DNA from: Bacteroidia bacterium
GTDB lineage: Bacteria > Bacteroidota > Bacteroidia > Flavobacteriales > Flavobacteriaceae
Assembly: GCA_030427585.1 (NCBI GenBank)
Contig: JAUIBW010000012.1
Location: forward strand, 1 to 64,000
Direction: 5' to 3'
Length of the DNA stretch: 64,000 nt
The notes under the pieces were generated by a model. It was not told the origin of the DNA. It saw only the letters and a program-made list of their open reading frames with translations, and made no database searches. This document shows, piece by piece, positions 16,944 to 25,876 of this stretch (the stretch's first letter is position 1; every line of letters starts with the position of its first letter). A program made the translations under genes and the position numbers.

Positions 16944-18689
16944 ATGCGAAAAATTACTCTCATTGTTAGCTTTCTAAGCATTATTTCTTGTAATACCTCT
17001 GAAAAGCAAAATTCTCAGGATTTTGATTTCACTACTGTCTTTGAAAAAAGTAATGGAACTGAAACTCCGACATATCCAGAAGTTATTGCGTTTTATAAAA
17101 ATTTGGCAGAGGCTTACCCTTCAATTCATATACAGGAAATCGGAATGACCGATAGTGGAAATCCACTACATATCGTGACACTAAATCCCGATGCTGTTTT
17201 TGATTTTGAAAAAATTAGAGAAACAAAACGTGTACTTTTAATTAATAATGGGATTCATCCTGGCGAGAGTGATGGTATTGATGCTACAATGTTATTGTTT
17301 AGAGATATTGCCCAAGGTAAAATTAATGCTCCTACGGCTACAGTTTTGGTTACTATCCCTATATATAATATTGGCGGAGCCTTAAATCGAAATTCGGGAA
17401 CGAGAACCAATCAAAATGGCCCTAAGGCATATGGTTTTAGAGGTAATGCACGTAATTATGATTTGAATCGGGATTTTATAAAAAATGATACTAAAAATGC
17501 ACAAGCTTTTGCTAAAATATTTCATGTAACAAAACCGGATGTTTTTATTGATAATCATGTAAGCAATGGTGCAGATTATCAATACACGCTTACTCATTTA
17601 TTTACTCAGCATAATAAGCTAGGTGGCGAATTAGGAAATTATTTGCATAAAGAAATGCATCCGCAACTAGAGACCTCTCTACAGGCAAAAAAATGGGATA
17701 TCACACCCTATGTAAATGTATGGGGAACTACTCCCGAAAAAGGTTGGACTCAGTTTATGGACTCTCCTCGTTATTCTACCGGATATACAACCTTATGGAA
17801 TACTTTGGGGATGATGGTAGAAACACACATGCTAAAACCCTACAAACCAAGAGTTGAAGGCACTTATGAGCTTATGAAATCTATGATTGAAATCACAGAA
17901 AAAGATGGTGTTAAAATTCGTTCATTACGAGAAAAAACCTTTGCCAAACAAGCCAAACAAAAAGCATATCCAATACATTGGAAAGTAGATACTACGAAGG
18001 TTACTACTTTTGATTTTAAAGGATATAAAGGAGAATATATAGATAGTGAGATCACAGGAGCAAAACGATTAAAATATGATCAGGATAAGCCTTATACCAA
18101 AGAAGTAACCTATAAAAATTATTTTACTCCTACTACCGAAATCAGTATTCCGAAAGCCTATGTTATTCCCCAGGGTCAATGGAAGGTAATTGAGTTATTA
18201 ACTCTTAATCAAGTAGCGTTTAAGCTATTAGAAAATGATTCTACAATTACTGTCGAAGTATATCATATTAAAGATTATAAGACCAGAACATCGCCTTATG
18301 AGGGGCATTATTTACATTACGGTGTTTCGGTTAAAAAAAATATTGAGAAAGTTGTTTTAAAAAAAGGAGATCTCATTGTTAAAACAGATCAAAAAGCATT
18401 TAGATATCTTATAGAAACTTTAGAACCAGAAGCCCCGGATTCTTTCTTTAGCTGGAACTTCTTTGATGCTATCTTACAACAGAAAGAAGGGTTTTCTCCT
18501 TATGTATGGGAAGATAAAGCTGCAGAATTATTAAAAAACAACAATGAATTAAGAGTGCAGTTTCAGGATAAGAAAAAAGATACAGCTTTTGCTAATAACT
18601 GGTATGCGCAACTAGATTGGGTACACAAACACTCTGATAATTATGAAAAAGCACATATGAGATACCCAATATATCGAATTTTGAAGTAG
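16944..18689 (+). CDS. M14-family zinc carboxypeptidase-like lipoprotein
   Basis: A 581-residue exported protein with a lipobox at SIISC (Cys17). The catalytic domain shows zinc-ligand motifs of M14 metallopeptidases: HPGESDGID (HxxE, near residues 111-119), the RNYDLNRDF arginine/asparagine stretch, and IDNHVSNGADYQ with the third histidine. The C-terminal 250 residues are an accessory beta region. Such flavobacterial proteins are thought to trim peptides outside the cell or in the periplasm. Its stop codon TAG runs into the terminal repeat of the palindromic element that follows (18689-18849). Confidence 0.88.
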   Translation: MRKITLIVSFLSIISCNTSEKQNSQDFDFTTVFEKSNGTETPTYPEVIAFYKNLAEAYPSIHIQEIGMTDSGNPLHIVTLNPDAVFDFEKIRETKRVLLINNGIHPGESDGIDATMLLFRDIAQGKINAPTATVLVTIPIYNIGGALNRNSGTRTNQNGPKAYGFRGNARNYDLNRDFIKNDTKNAQAFAKIFHVTKPDVFIDNHVSNGADYQYTLTHLFTQHNKLGGELGNYLHKEMHPQLETSLQAKKWDITPYVNVWGTTPEKGWTQFMDSPRYSTGYTTLWNTLGMMVETHMLKPYKPRVEGTYELMKSMIEITEKDGVKIRSLREKTFAKQAKQKAYPIHWKVDTTKVTTFDFKGYKGEYIDSEITGAKRLKYDQDKPYTKEVTYKNYFTPTTEISIPKAYVIPQGQWKVIELLTLNQVAFKLLENDSTITVEVYHIKDYKTRTSPYEGHYLHYGVSVKKNIEKVVLKKGDLIVKTDQKAFRYLIETLEPEAPDSFFSWNFFDAILQQKEGFSPYVWEDKAAELLKNNNELRVQFQDKKKDTAFANNWYAQLDWVHKHSDNYEKAHMRYPIYRILK

Positions 18690-18849
18690 AAGTGGTTTAA
18701 ACTTTTTTCAATTTGCTAAAAAAATGTCTTTTTGCACTCATATTTCACAATTTTTGACTTCCATAGCTCTGCTATGCAACTAAAAAAATACTTCATCTGA
18801 GCACAAAACCACTATTTTTCACTTAAATCAAAAAAGTTTAAACCACTTC
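18689..18849. mobile_element. Palindromic MITE-like element, 161 bp
   Basis: Two perfect 20-bp terminal inverted repeats (18689-18708 and 18830-18849, beginning GAAGTGGTTTAAAC) are flanked on each side by the triplet GTA (18686-18688 and 18850-18852), which looks like a target duplication. The inner arms also match each other imperfectly down to the central CATAGCTCTGCTATG, so the single strand can fold into one long hairpin. It has no coding capacity. It touches the stop codon of the peptidase gene and may serve as its terminator. No second copy was seen in this window. Confidence 0.65.
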
Positions 18850-18962
18850 GTAATGTGAATAATGGGTAAGAAATTTTCGCCAATAGCAGACATCCTGTAA
18901 AAATTTTATCTAGTAAATAAACTATAGGCCTTACAGGTCTTAGGTTCCTGTAAAAAGAAAGA

Positions 18963-18981
18963 AAAACGTATGATACGTTTT
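18963..18981. repeat. 19-bp perfect palindrome
   Basis: AAAACGTATGATACGTTTT has 9-bp perfect arms around a single central base. It could be the terminator or operator left from the recombinase-like remnant next to it. Nearby CCTGTAA occurs at 18894 and 18947 and its complement at 18931. Confidence 0.4.
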
Positions 18982-18992
18982 ATAAAAACACT

Positions 18993-19399
18993 CTAATTCT
19001 TCCTCTCATCCAACCACTTTAGAGTTCTATAATATGTTGTTTTTGATAAGCCAAATTCATGACAGATGTGCCCCCTGTTTTCATCCGGATTAACCTTTAA
19101 ATACTCCCAATTTCAATTGCTTTTTGTACAGATTCATTTTTGGGTCGGTCATGTCTACCCGATTTGCTTTTTCTTTTACAGTATGATCGTCTTGTAAGAC
19201 GGTTAAGATCAAAAATAGCATCATCGGCTTCTAGTTTCTCCATTCCTCTTTTGGTTTGTAGTACCCTAAAAGTCATGGATAATATTGTATTGGCATCATG
19301 CTCCTGGATATGGTTAATAAAATATTTTTTTAAATAATTGAGTAACAAATTAATAACATAGTACATTAATAACCAATACATAACATAAATATATACCAA
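18993..19399 (-). pseudogene. Frameshifted remnant with a recombinase-type C-terminal helix-turn-helix
   Basis: On the minus strand one frame reads RHDRPKNESVQKAIEIG and stops; a shift of one base continues as EYLKVNPDENRG and then HICHEFGLSKTTYYRTLKWL before a stop at 18993. RPK..SV.KAIE followed by a short helix-turn-helix is the usual C-terminus of serine recombinases and resolvases of Bacteroidota. The part upstream (19120-19337) has no recognisable catalytic domain and no good start. I read this as a decayed mobile-element gene. The exact family is uncertain. Confidence 0.5.
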
Positions 19400-19878
19400 T
19401 GAGAAATATTATTCAAGATTTACTTACACAAGACGAAAAAAAGAAAGCAGAAAAACTGGTTGCAGAATTAGAAGCCATATTTATAGATAAACTATCTGCA
19501 TTAACAGAGAAACAACGCAGGGACTATAAAGCGATCAATGAGAAAAATAAACTGTTTGTCAATAAAATCTGGGATTATCGACAGCATAGTAGTTCTTTAA
19601 GTTCACCAGATGTAGATTGGGAGGAGTTTGAGAAAGATTATAAAGCCAGAGTATTTACAGAAAACCTTTTAGGTCGTGTAGAAAGTTTGGCATATCGTCT
19701 GGAGAGTACCAAAATACTACATGATTATGATAACTATCAGGATGCATTAAACGATTATGCCTATTCGCAATACAGTAAGGGAGCAGGAAAACCGGGATTT
19801 ACTGAAAAAGTAGCAGAATTAAAACAATTTTTTGCCCGTACCAAAAGTATCCCTACAACCGATGAAACAGAAGAATAA
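19399..19878 (+). CDS. Hypothetical helical protein (159 aa)
   Basis: I do not recognise this protein. It is soluble, highly charged and predicted almost all helical: MRNIIQDLLTQDEKKKAEKL, then repeated charged helices, with a Tyr-rich patch (HDYDNYQDALNDYAYSQYS) and an acidic tail. There is no signal peptide or membrane segment. The open frame is clean and starts with ATG on the far side of the recombinase-type remnant. The position between a MITE-like element, a recombinase remnant and a repeat block suggests it belongs to a mobile or formerly mobile segment. Confidence 0.6.
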   Translation: MRNIIQDLLTQDEKKKAEKLVAELEAIFIDKLSALTEKQRRDYKAINEKNKLFVNKIWDYRQHSSSLSSPDVDWEEFEKDYKARVFTENLLGRVESLAYRLESTKILHDYDNYQDALNDYAYSQYSKGAGKPGFTEKVAELKQFFARTKSIPTTDETEE

Positions 19879-19890
19879 CCCTGTTTAACT

Positions 19891-20719
19891 CAAAAGACCT
19901 TCTCACGGGTTAAAAAGACGTTCCGTTTAACCAAAAAGACGAAGTTTTTAACTCAGGTAGTGAAAATTTCAGCTAAAGAAGTTAAAATTTCAGCTCATCT
20001 TCTTAAAATTTTAAGCCAATGCTTTAAAAATTAAGTAAATCGAGCTAAACACTTCGTCAAAAAGACGCGTGAGAAGGTTAAAAAGACGTTCGACATGGTC
20101 TTTGTGGTTAAATGGTTTATAGATTTTACCAAAATTTTAAGTTTAAAGGTCAAAAATTCTGTAAAAGAGTTTAAAAAAATCATCCCAAATAAAATGACAG
20201 GTAAAAACGTGCATAAGTTGAGTTTGTGTAGTGACCCCAAAGGATGTCGGGTGCTTTGCTTTTTTTGCCTTATGTATAAGAACAAAGCACCTCGATTCCT
20301 GATGTACTATTTAAACCTATTAGTACATTTTTTAGCTTCCCCAAAGCACCAAAATTTCACTTATGATTTCTTTAGCTGTTTTTACAAAACATTAACACTA
20401 TCAACATAGCTGAGTTCCGAAAAATGAAACTCACATGCTGTATTATTGCATCAAGAATATCAATTTTAACAACCTAAAAAATCCAACTTATGATAACAAA
20501 ACAGCACAGTCCTCACCGACAATAATATCCCAAAAAAATAGAAGCCATGAATGGTTCACATTCTAGACCCTAGAGCCGTGTTTTTGACTTCTTGATCAAA
20601 CGTTTGAAACAGGAGTACAACTCCTAACCGCCATGTGGATCTATATCCATAGGTAAAGCTTTCGTGTACACAAATTAGCATAATACCAATAATTTATTAA
20701 CATCTTAAAATTCATTAAA
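19891..20719. repeat. Non-coding accessory stretch with nested repeats
   Basis: About 830 bases without a convincing gene. In 19898-20091 a 16-bp direct repeat (GGTTAAAAAGACGTTC at 19908 and 20076) coexists with nested inverted pairs: CCTTCTCACG (19898) with its complement at 20068, and GACGAAGT (19938) with its complement at 20051. AAAATTTCAGCT occurs at 19963 and 19984, and CTTAAAATTTTAAG (20002-20015) is a perfect palindrome. Further on, GGTGCTTTG (20250) pairs with CAAAGCACC (20283, again 20342), CAAACGTTTG is palindromic (20597), and AGGAGTACAACTCCT forms a small hairpin (20611-20625). Short open frames here lack start context and family character. Confidence 0.55.
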
Positions 20720-22279
20720 ATGAACACATCATTTGTATGGGGCTTGCTATGCCTTGCCTTACTATTGGTGCATCAAAGTTATGCACAAGAACTGACACCT
20801 ATAACTTGCGAACAAAAAGCAGAAGTTATCCTAAAATTTAAAAATGATTTTAAAAACTATCCTCCAGCATTGATCGATGAAATGATCAAGTATATTACTC
20901 CTTGTGCCGAGGAATCCTATGGTAGAACCAACCCATCATCGGCTTATGCCAAAGGGTTGCTTCATTTACAAAAAGGGGATTATACCACTCTTTTTGGTAA
21001 AAGAACAGAACTTTCCTATTTACACATTTTTAGAGCATCGTATTATCAATATCCTCCTGCCATGCTTACGCATAGTATTAATATGTTAACCAGTGGGTAT
21101 AAAGACAAACGTTATATTAATTATAGTACAATATCTAGTGATCTTGAAAAGCTGATTACCCTTGATTATAAAAAGGATATTGCACATTATATATTAGGGT
21201 ATCTCAACCTAAAAAACCTGGTGACTACTAATGATTTTACTAATACATCTTTAGTGACTAAAGCCAAGACCCATTTTGAGAGTAGCAATCACCCTATGGC
21301 AAAACACTGGCTGGCGATTATGCAGTATTATGGGTATGGGATGCCTAAGGACAAGGTTAAGGCATTACAACTATTATCAGAGAATACTATCTTAAATAGC
21401 CGAACCTTAAAACAATCTTTACAAAATCAAAGTAATGACTGGATACCGATCTCGGCAGAAGAACGTTTGGCCAGTATTGATAACTATAATACACATCGTA
21501 ATCCCATAACACTTATTGGAGAAGGAAGAACAGATTTTCAAGGTCATTTTATAGAGTACGACTGGACTGCTGCGGGGGTAAAACGGTATATCCCTGTTAC
21601 CCTATCTGTTACCAAACGACAAGACCATGGTACCTATGATGATGTCAGGCTCGAACTCACGATGAAAGGGGAGACAAAGATCCATGATATTAGGTTAGCT
21701 AAAATTACCAGTACTACTTACGAGAGTGGTTTTGGCTTTGGTCAGTTTGTGCCTTTGATACTACCTTCTTTACAAAATGAACTACAAGACCACCCAGACA
21801 AGAGTACCCTTACCTATAGTATTGAAGGTTTAAATTTTAAACAAGCCCCTGTAGATGGTAAACAGGCATTGATTGTTAAGGCAACCCGGTCTACAGAAAT
21901 AGTGGAATTAAACGAGAAGGTATATACCCCATTAAGAATGGTTCTGTATCCTGTAACTACAGTACCAACAGCTTCTATTGCCGATACTTCTCTAAAGGCA
22001 GCAACACCTTTGATATTGGATAAAAATTTTGCAACCATCTCACCCAACCCCATTGGTAATGAGTTTACGATTACTTACGATTTAGACCGAGAGGCAGATG
22101 TAGAGGTGGCTGTATATGATTTCTATGGCAAACGAAGAATAAGTGTGCCTGGCCAGAAGCACCTTGCAAAAGGTACTCAAACTATTAAAATTGATAGTTC
22201 AACATTACCCAGCGGAACTTACGTAATCCAAATGATGATAAACAACTCTCCTTATTCTAAAACCGTTGTAAAACTATAA
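20720..22279 (+). CDS. T9SS-exported protein with type A sorting domain (519 aa)
   Basis: A signal peptide (cleavage near QSYAQ, residue 23) starts the protein, and the last 85 residues are a type IX secretion sorting domain of type A (ATISPNPIGNEFTITYDL, then VYDFYGKR, then LPSGTYVIQM and a final KTVVKL). The cargo is therefore delivered to or through the outer membrane. The N-terminal half carries helical repeats with Sel1/TPR character (AYAKGLLHLQKGDY and AKHWLAIMQYYGYGMPKDK), and the middle part looks like a beta domain. The molecular function is unknown. It opens the accessory block of exported proteins. Confidence 0.85.
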   Translation: MNTSFVWGLLCLALLLVHQSYAQELTPITCEQKAEVILKFKNDFKNYPPALIDEMIKYITPCAEESYGRTNPSSAYAKGLLHLQKGDYTTLFGKRTELSYLHIFRASYYQYPPAMLTHSINMLTSGYKDKRYINYSTISSDLEKLITLDYKKDIAHYILGYLNLKNLVTTNDFTNTSLVTKAKTHFESSNHPMAKHWLAIMQYYGYGMPKDKVKALQLLSENTILNSRTLKQSLQNQSNDWIPISAEERLASIDNYNTHRNPITLIGEGRTDFQGHFIEYDWTAAGVKRYIPVTLSVTKRQDHGTYDDVRLELTMKGETKIHDIRLAKITSTTYESGFGFGQFVPLILPSLQNELQDHPDKSTLTYSIEGLNFKQAPVDGKQALIVKATRSTEIVELNEKVYTPLRMVLYPVTTVPTASIADTSLKAATPLILDKNFATISPNPIGNEFTITYDLDREADVEVAVYDFYGKRRISVPGQKHLAKGTQTIKIDSSTLPSGTYVIQMMINNSPYSKTVVKL

Positions 22280-22326
22280 ACCACCTTATATATGCTAATT
22301 CTGTACAAAGAGTTACATCATCAAAA

Positions 22327-22385
22327 GTCGTCGGTTCGAGTGTTTTTCTGTAATGTAATGAAAGAAAAATGTATCGAGAATAGGC
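22327..22385. repeat. REP-like imperfect hairpin
   Basis: GTCGTCGGTTCGAGTGTTTTTC is followed after a 15-base centre by GAAAAATGTATCGAGAATAGG, and the two arms are imperfect complements. Repeats of this look are scattered between genes in many flavobacterial genomes as far as I recall. In this window I found only one copy. It sits between the T9SS cargo gene and the large exported protein gene and may act as a terminator. Confidence 0.45.
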
Positions 22386-22421
22386 TTTTGAATCAAAATT
22401 AAGGTCACAAAATATTTATAT

Positions 22422-24563
22422 ATGAAAACACTATTTAAACTATTGATAATGGGTATGCTATACCTGCTATCAAACACCACACAAGCACAAATTGTTCAAT
22501 ATTCAGAAGACGGTACACAAAGCTGTATTGATTGTGAGGGGAAAAACTCTGAAACAGTAGAAAGTTGTTATTGTACACAGACTATTCATATTTCATTATT
22601 TGACCAGCATCTAAATGCACAAGCCAATCATTTAAAAGAAAGCTGGCTTAGAAATCAAGAGGCAATATTAAAAAGGACAATGGATGGTAATCCCAATGAC
22701 AACTTTAATGATGTCCAGGATAAATATTTTAAGGATAATTTGACCAATGAAGTGGTTAGGGTTGAAGGTCTATTAGATAATCACTTTAAAAGCTTATATA
22801 ATTATGATGAGCAAACCATCGATAATGTTTCTTTAAATGCAAACGTTCTTAACATTCGAGTAACGGATGGAGTAGGCACTCTTAATAAATATGGAGATCT
22901 TAAATATAATGGTAAGCTTTTAAGAGAAATGACCGATCAGGAAGCTAAAAATTTATTTGACGAACAAGTAGGTTTAGTTAACGGACAACATGGAGGTTAT
23001 GTAAATTATTCTAAAAGAAGAGATCAAATAGATTATGCTCTTGCTAATAATCAGTTTAGAGATTATTTAGCACAAGAGTATATAAATCATTTTAACAGAT
23101 CAGATTATGAAGATGCTATTCGTTTTATGACAGGATATATCTTATCAGTGAACTTAAACAATCCGGCAGTTCTTGATATACAATTTGGAAGCAATCCTAA
23201 TATTTATGAACCAATAAAAAGAAACCATACTCCAGCTTTAGCAAATCTTATTGCCAACAATCCTTTTGATAATAATCCCCCGCCATATCCAACAATGTCA
23301 GAAGACGTAGCTTTATTTAGATACGCTTTGAATAATCATATTAAGATAGACGATAATTGGTTTAACGGGAGAGAACACCTGAAAAGTGATCTTAAAAAAC
23401 ACTTAGAAATGGTGAGATATTATGGCCATGCTTTAACTATGCATAAGAGAATTTTTGATCAATGGATTCTAGATCGTTCTTATGGTTCTGCTGACATTAA
23501 TTTTACAGCAGAAAACAACACTCTTGTTTTTCAAAAAGAAACCAATCAATCTTTAGCTATGAATGTAGTATTTCCTGAAGATACATGGACAGGTATAAGT
23601 TTAAGAGGGTATAACAATGTTTTAAATAGTTTGTTTGACAATAGAATCCCTCGTCCAGAATTTGAAGGTGAAGCTATTAAGGATGTTTTTGAAGACAATA
23701 GCATAACTATACCTACTTTGACATATGATGAAATTGCAGCAATTTTTGATGTAGGACGTTATGACTATCCAATTATTGGCCCACCACAACTACCCATAGT
23801 TTTTAGTGGTACTATAGGGCAAACATTATGGAATGCAGGATTACGTTTTCCAGATATGCTACAATACCCTTATGTAATAGAAGGTTTTCAGGCCCTTGCC
23901 AGAGGAGAAACTTTTGACTTTGCTTTTAGAAAAAAAGTGTACGATCTTTCTAATGCTTTAAGCCTTAATCAGGCACAAACAGATTGGTTGGTTACTCATA
24001 GAAGTAAAACTGAAAATCTTTATAATTACTATTCTACTCTTAACAATGCGGGCACTTGGTCTAGCGACGAGGCAATTTTTGTTACAAATGCTATTAATGT
24101 GATGATGGCTAAACCAGATGTGAACCCACTACTAGGAGCGGATTGTAGAAGTTTTGAATATGCCCAACCACCAGGAGCATTACAAAAAGCATGTGCAGTA
24201 AAGGATTTTGACCATAGGTTTTATACTGCTGGTATAAGACCTAATGGTAGTCCGTATCTTGGTGATATTGAAATTCCTATAGATCTTATATATTTTACTG
24301 CACCAAACTGGATGAACAATGGTCAAGCTGCTAATGCTACTGCGGAAGCTGTAACACTTGCGATAAAGGCAACAGATATATATTTTTATAGAAATCCTGA
24401 TGTTACTAAATTTGCACTAGCGGATTTTTTTAGAGATGCAATTAAAACTGAATTAGCAATATTTGGTGGTGGTATTACCTTTAGTGAACCTTTTCCAATA
24501 CCTAGTCCAGCACCTTATATAACCAGTGTTTTAGGGATAGGTAATCCGTTTGATTGCGAGTGA
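22422..24563 (+). CDS. Large exported protein of unknown function (713 aa)
   Basis: A signal peptide ends near TTQAQ (residue 23). The mature protein opens with a Cys-rich segment (SCIDCEGKN and SCYCTQ) and is otherwise rich in Asn, Tyr and charged residues, with helical stretches. No T9SS sorting domain, membrane helix or catalytic motif that I recognise is present, and the last residues FDCE suggest a terminal disulphide. Its stop is 25 bases before the next small exported-protein gene, so the two may be one unit, as in effector/partner pairs. That is inference. Confidence 0.75.
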   Translation: MKTLFKLLIMGMLYLLSNTTQAQIVQYSEDGTQSCIDCEGKNSETVESCYCTQTIHISLFDQHLNAQANHLKESWLRNQEAILKRTMDGNPNDNFNDVQDKYFKDNLTNEVVRVEGLLDNHFKSLYNYDEQTIDNVSLNANVLNIRVTDGVGTLNKYGDLKYNGKLLREMTDQEAKNLFDEQVGLVNGQHGGYVNYSKRRDQIDYALANNQFRDYLAQEYINHFNRSDYEDAIRFMTGYILSVNLNNPAVLDIQFGSNPNIYEPIKRNHTPALANLIANNPFDNNPPPYPTMSEDVALFRYALNNHIKIDDNWFNGREHLKSDLKKHLEMVRYYGHALTMHKRIFDQWILDRSYGSADINFTAENNTLVFQKETNQSLAMNVVFPEDTWTGISLRGYNNVLNSLFDNRIPRPEFEGEAIKDVFEDNSITIPTLTYDEIAAIFDVGRYDYPIIGPPQLPIVFSGTIGQTLWNAGLRFPDMLQYPYVIEGFQALARGETFDFAFRKKVYDLSNALSLNQAQTDWLVTHRSKTENLYNYYSTLNNAGTWSSDEAIFVTNAINVMMAKPDVNPLLGADCRSFEYAQPPGALQKACAVKDFDHRFYTAGIRPNGSPYLGDIEIPIDLIYFTAPNWMNNGQAANATAEAVTLAIKATDIYFYRNPDVTKFALADFFRDAIKTELAIFGGGITFSEPFPIPSPAPYITSVLGIGNPFDCE

Positions 24564-24588
24564 TGAAAAGTTTTGTTAATTTAGAATA

Positions 24589-25179
24589 ATGAAAAGTTTT
24601 ATAAGTATATTATTTGCATTGACTCTTAACCTAAACACTTATTTTGTGGATACTATTAAATTTGAAGAACTATTAGAGAAACATCTTTCTGTTGTTGAAA
24701 AAATTGTGGGTAGCAATTTTAGAAAAAGTAATTTTGAACAAGTCAAAGTTCGCTTATACAGTAGTCAATATTTGAATATGGATTTTTATGGTATGTTTTC
24801 TCACCTCCTTTCTATAGAAACTGACGAAAATGATAATGTTGAATCTATTACTATTCATTTCGGGAAAGTTATTAACCGTCAATTTTATAATTCGTTTGTT
24901 GAAAAGTATGGAGAACCAAATCATATATATGTAATGTCAAATATTAAAGTGATAAGTGAAACTAGCCCGCACGAAAGTGATGATCCTTTTCATCAAAATT
25001 TAACAAAACGAGAAGGAGATTTAATAGAAGGGACTTTTGATGAAAAACCATTGTTTGTGATATGGAAAAAAGAAAATTTCTACATTCAAGCATTTTTACG
25101 ACATAAACAGAATATTAGTGAAATAATATTTAGTATAGATAGTCCTCCTTTTAATGTAAAACCAAGTAAAAAAAATTAA
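24589..25179 (+). CDS. Exported hypothetical protein, paralogue of the 25274 gene (196 aa)
   Basis: A short hydrophobic N-terminus (ISILFALTLNLNTYFV) is probably a signal peptide. The rest is an alpha/beta domain with FYNSFVEKYGEPNHIY and FDEKPLFVIWKKENFYIQAF, patterns shared with the protein encoded at 25274 (FYETIVNKYGNPSEM and FEENPLFIIWSKNGFKIKVT). The pair arose by duplication. I do not recognise the family. It follows the 713-residue protein by 25 bases and is itself followed by a hairpin terminator, so it may be that protein's partner. Confidence 0.7.
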   Translation: MKSFISILFALTLNLNTYFVDTIKFEELLEKHLSVVEKIVGSNFRKSNFEQVKVRLYSSQYLNMDFYGMFSHLLSIETDENDNVESITIHFGKVINRQFYNSFVEKYGEPNHIYVMSNIKVISETSPHESDDPFHQNLTKREGDLIEGTFDEKPLFVIWKKENFYIQAFLRHKQNISEIIFSIDSPPFNVKPSKKN

Positions 25180-25197
25180 TCTCAGTATTAATTTGAT

Positions 25198-25228
25198 AAA
25201 AGCCACAGCACTCGTATGTTGTGGCTTT
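25198..25228 (+). terminator. Terminator after the first small exported-protein gene
   Basis: AAAGCCACAGCA (25198-25209) pairs with TGTTGTGGCTTT (25217-25228), a 12-bp stem with one G-T pair, and is followed by a T-rich run. It separates the 24589 gene from its paralogue. Confidence 0.75.
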
Positions 25229-25273
25229 CTTTCCTTTTATTATGGCTTTATTAATCTAGTCAAACCTTAAATT

Positions 25274-25795
25274 ATGAGAATTGTTATAACAAGTTTCTTA
25301 CTATTATTTTCTATGTCAACAGAAAAGAATTTTGAAAATTTCTTAGGGAAGTCAATTATTGAATTTAAAGATGAATACTCTTTTCTAGGAGGCTTTCGAT
25401 TAGATGAAAATTTGCACACTATAGTTATGGAGGATTTTGTTTTCTGTGATAGAAAATTCAGCAGCCTTCATCTATATGTAAATGAAGAAAAAAATATTCA
25501 AAGTGTAATTTTTGGTTTTCCAACAATAATGGATATATCATTTTATGAAACTATAGTGAATAAATATGGTAATCCATCTGAAATGACGAAAATGGATCAG
25601 ATGACTCATTATAGTGAGCCTAATAAATCAGGAAATGGTACTACATCTCAGGAAATTAATTACACCCTTAAGGATTGTTCTTTTGAAGAGAATCCATTGT
25701 TCATAATTTGGAGCAAAAATGGATTTAAAATAAAGGTTACACTCAAGCAAAACCAACAATTCACTGAGGTAACATTTAGTAATTTGCATAAATAG
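25274..25795 (+). CDS. Exported hypothetical protein, paralogue of the 24589 gene (173 aa)
   Basis: The protein has a short hydrophobic N-terminus (ITSFLLLFSMS) and the same domain as its neighbour, with matching blocks at KYGNPSEM, NPLFIIWSKNGF and the final EVTFSN. It is slightly shorter and more diverged at the N-terminus. The function is unknown. It has its own downstream hairpin at 25841-25866, so it is probably transcribed separately from the first copy. Confidence 0.68.
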   Translation: MRIVITSFLLLFSMSTEKNFENFLGKSIIEFKDEYSFLGGFRLDENLHTIVMEDFVFCDRKFSSLHLYVNEEKNIQSVIFGFPTIMDISFYETIVNKYGNPSEMTKMDQMTHYSEPNKSGNGTTSQEINYTLKDCSFEENPLFIIWSKNGFKIKVTLKQNQQFTEVTFSNLHK

Positions 25796-25840
25796 CAAAC
25801 ACAATCATTTGGAAACGTTCTCACATTCTTAATAAACAAA

Positions 25841-25866
25841 ACACCCTGCTAGAAATAGTAGGGTGT
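25841..25866 (+). terminator. Terminator after the second small exported-protein gene
   Basis: ACACCCTGCTA (25841-25851) and TAGTAGGGTGT (25856-25866) form an 11-bp stem with one G-T pair and a GAAA loop, followed by TTATATATT. Confidence 0.75.
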
Positions 25867-25876
25867 TTATATATTG

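Noticed and set aside
20095..20409. Open frame of 104 codons in the repeat stretch
   Set aside because: It has no family character, an odd composition rich in Phe, Lys and Cys, and spans the hairpin repeats.
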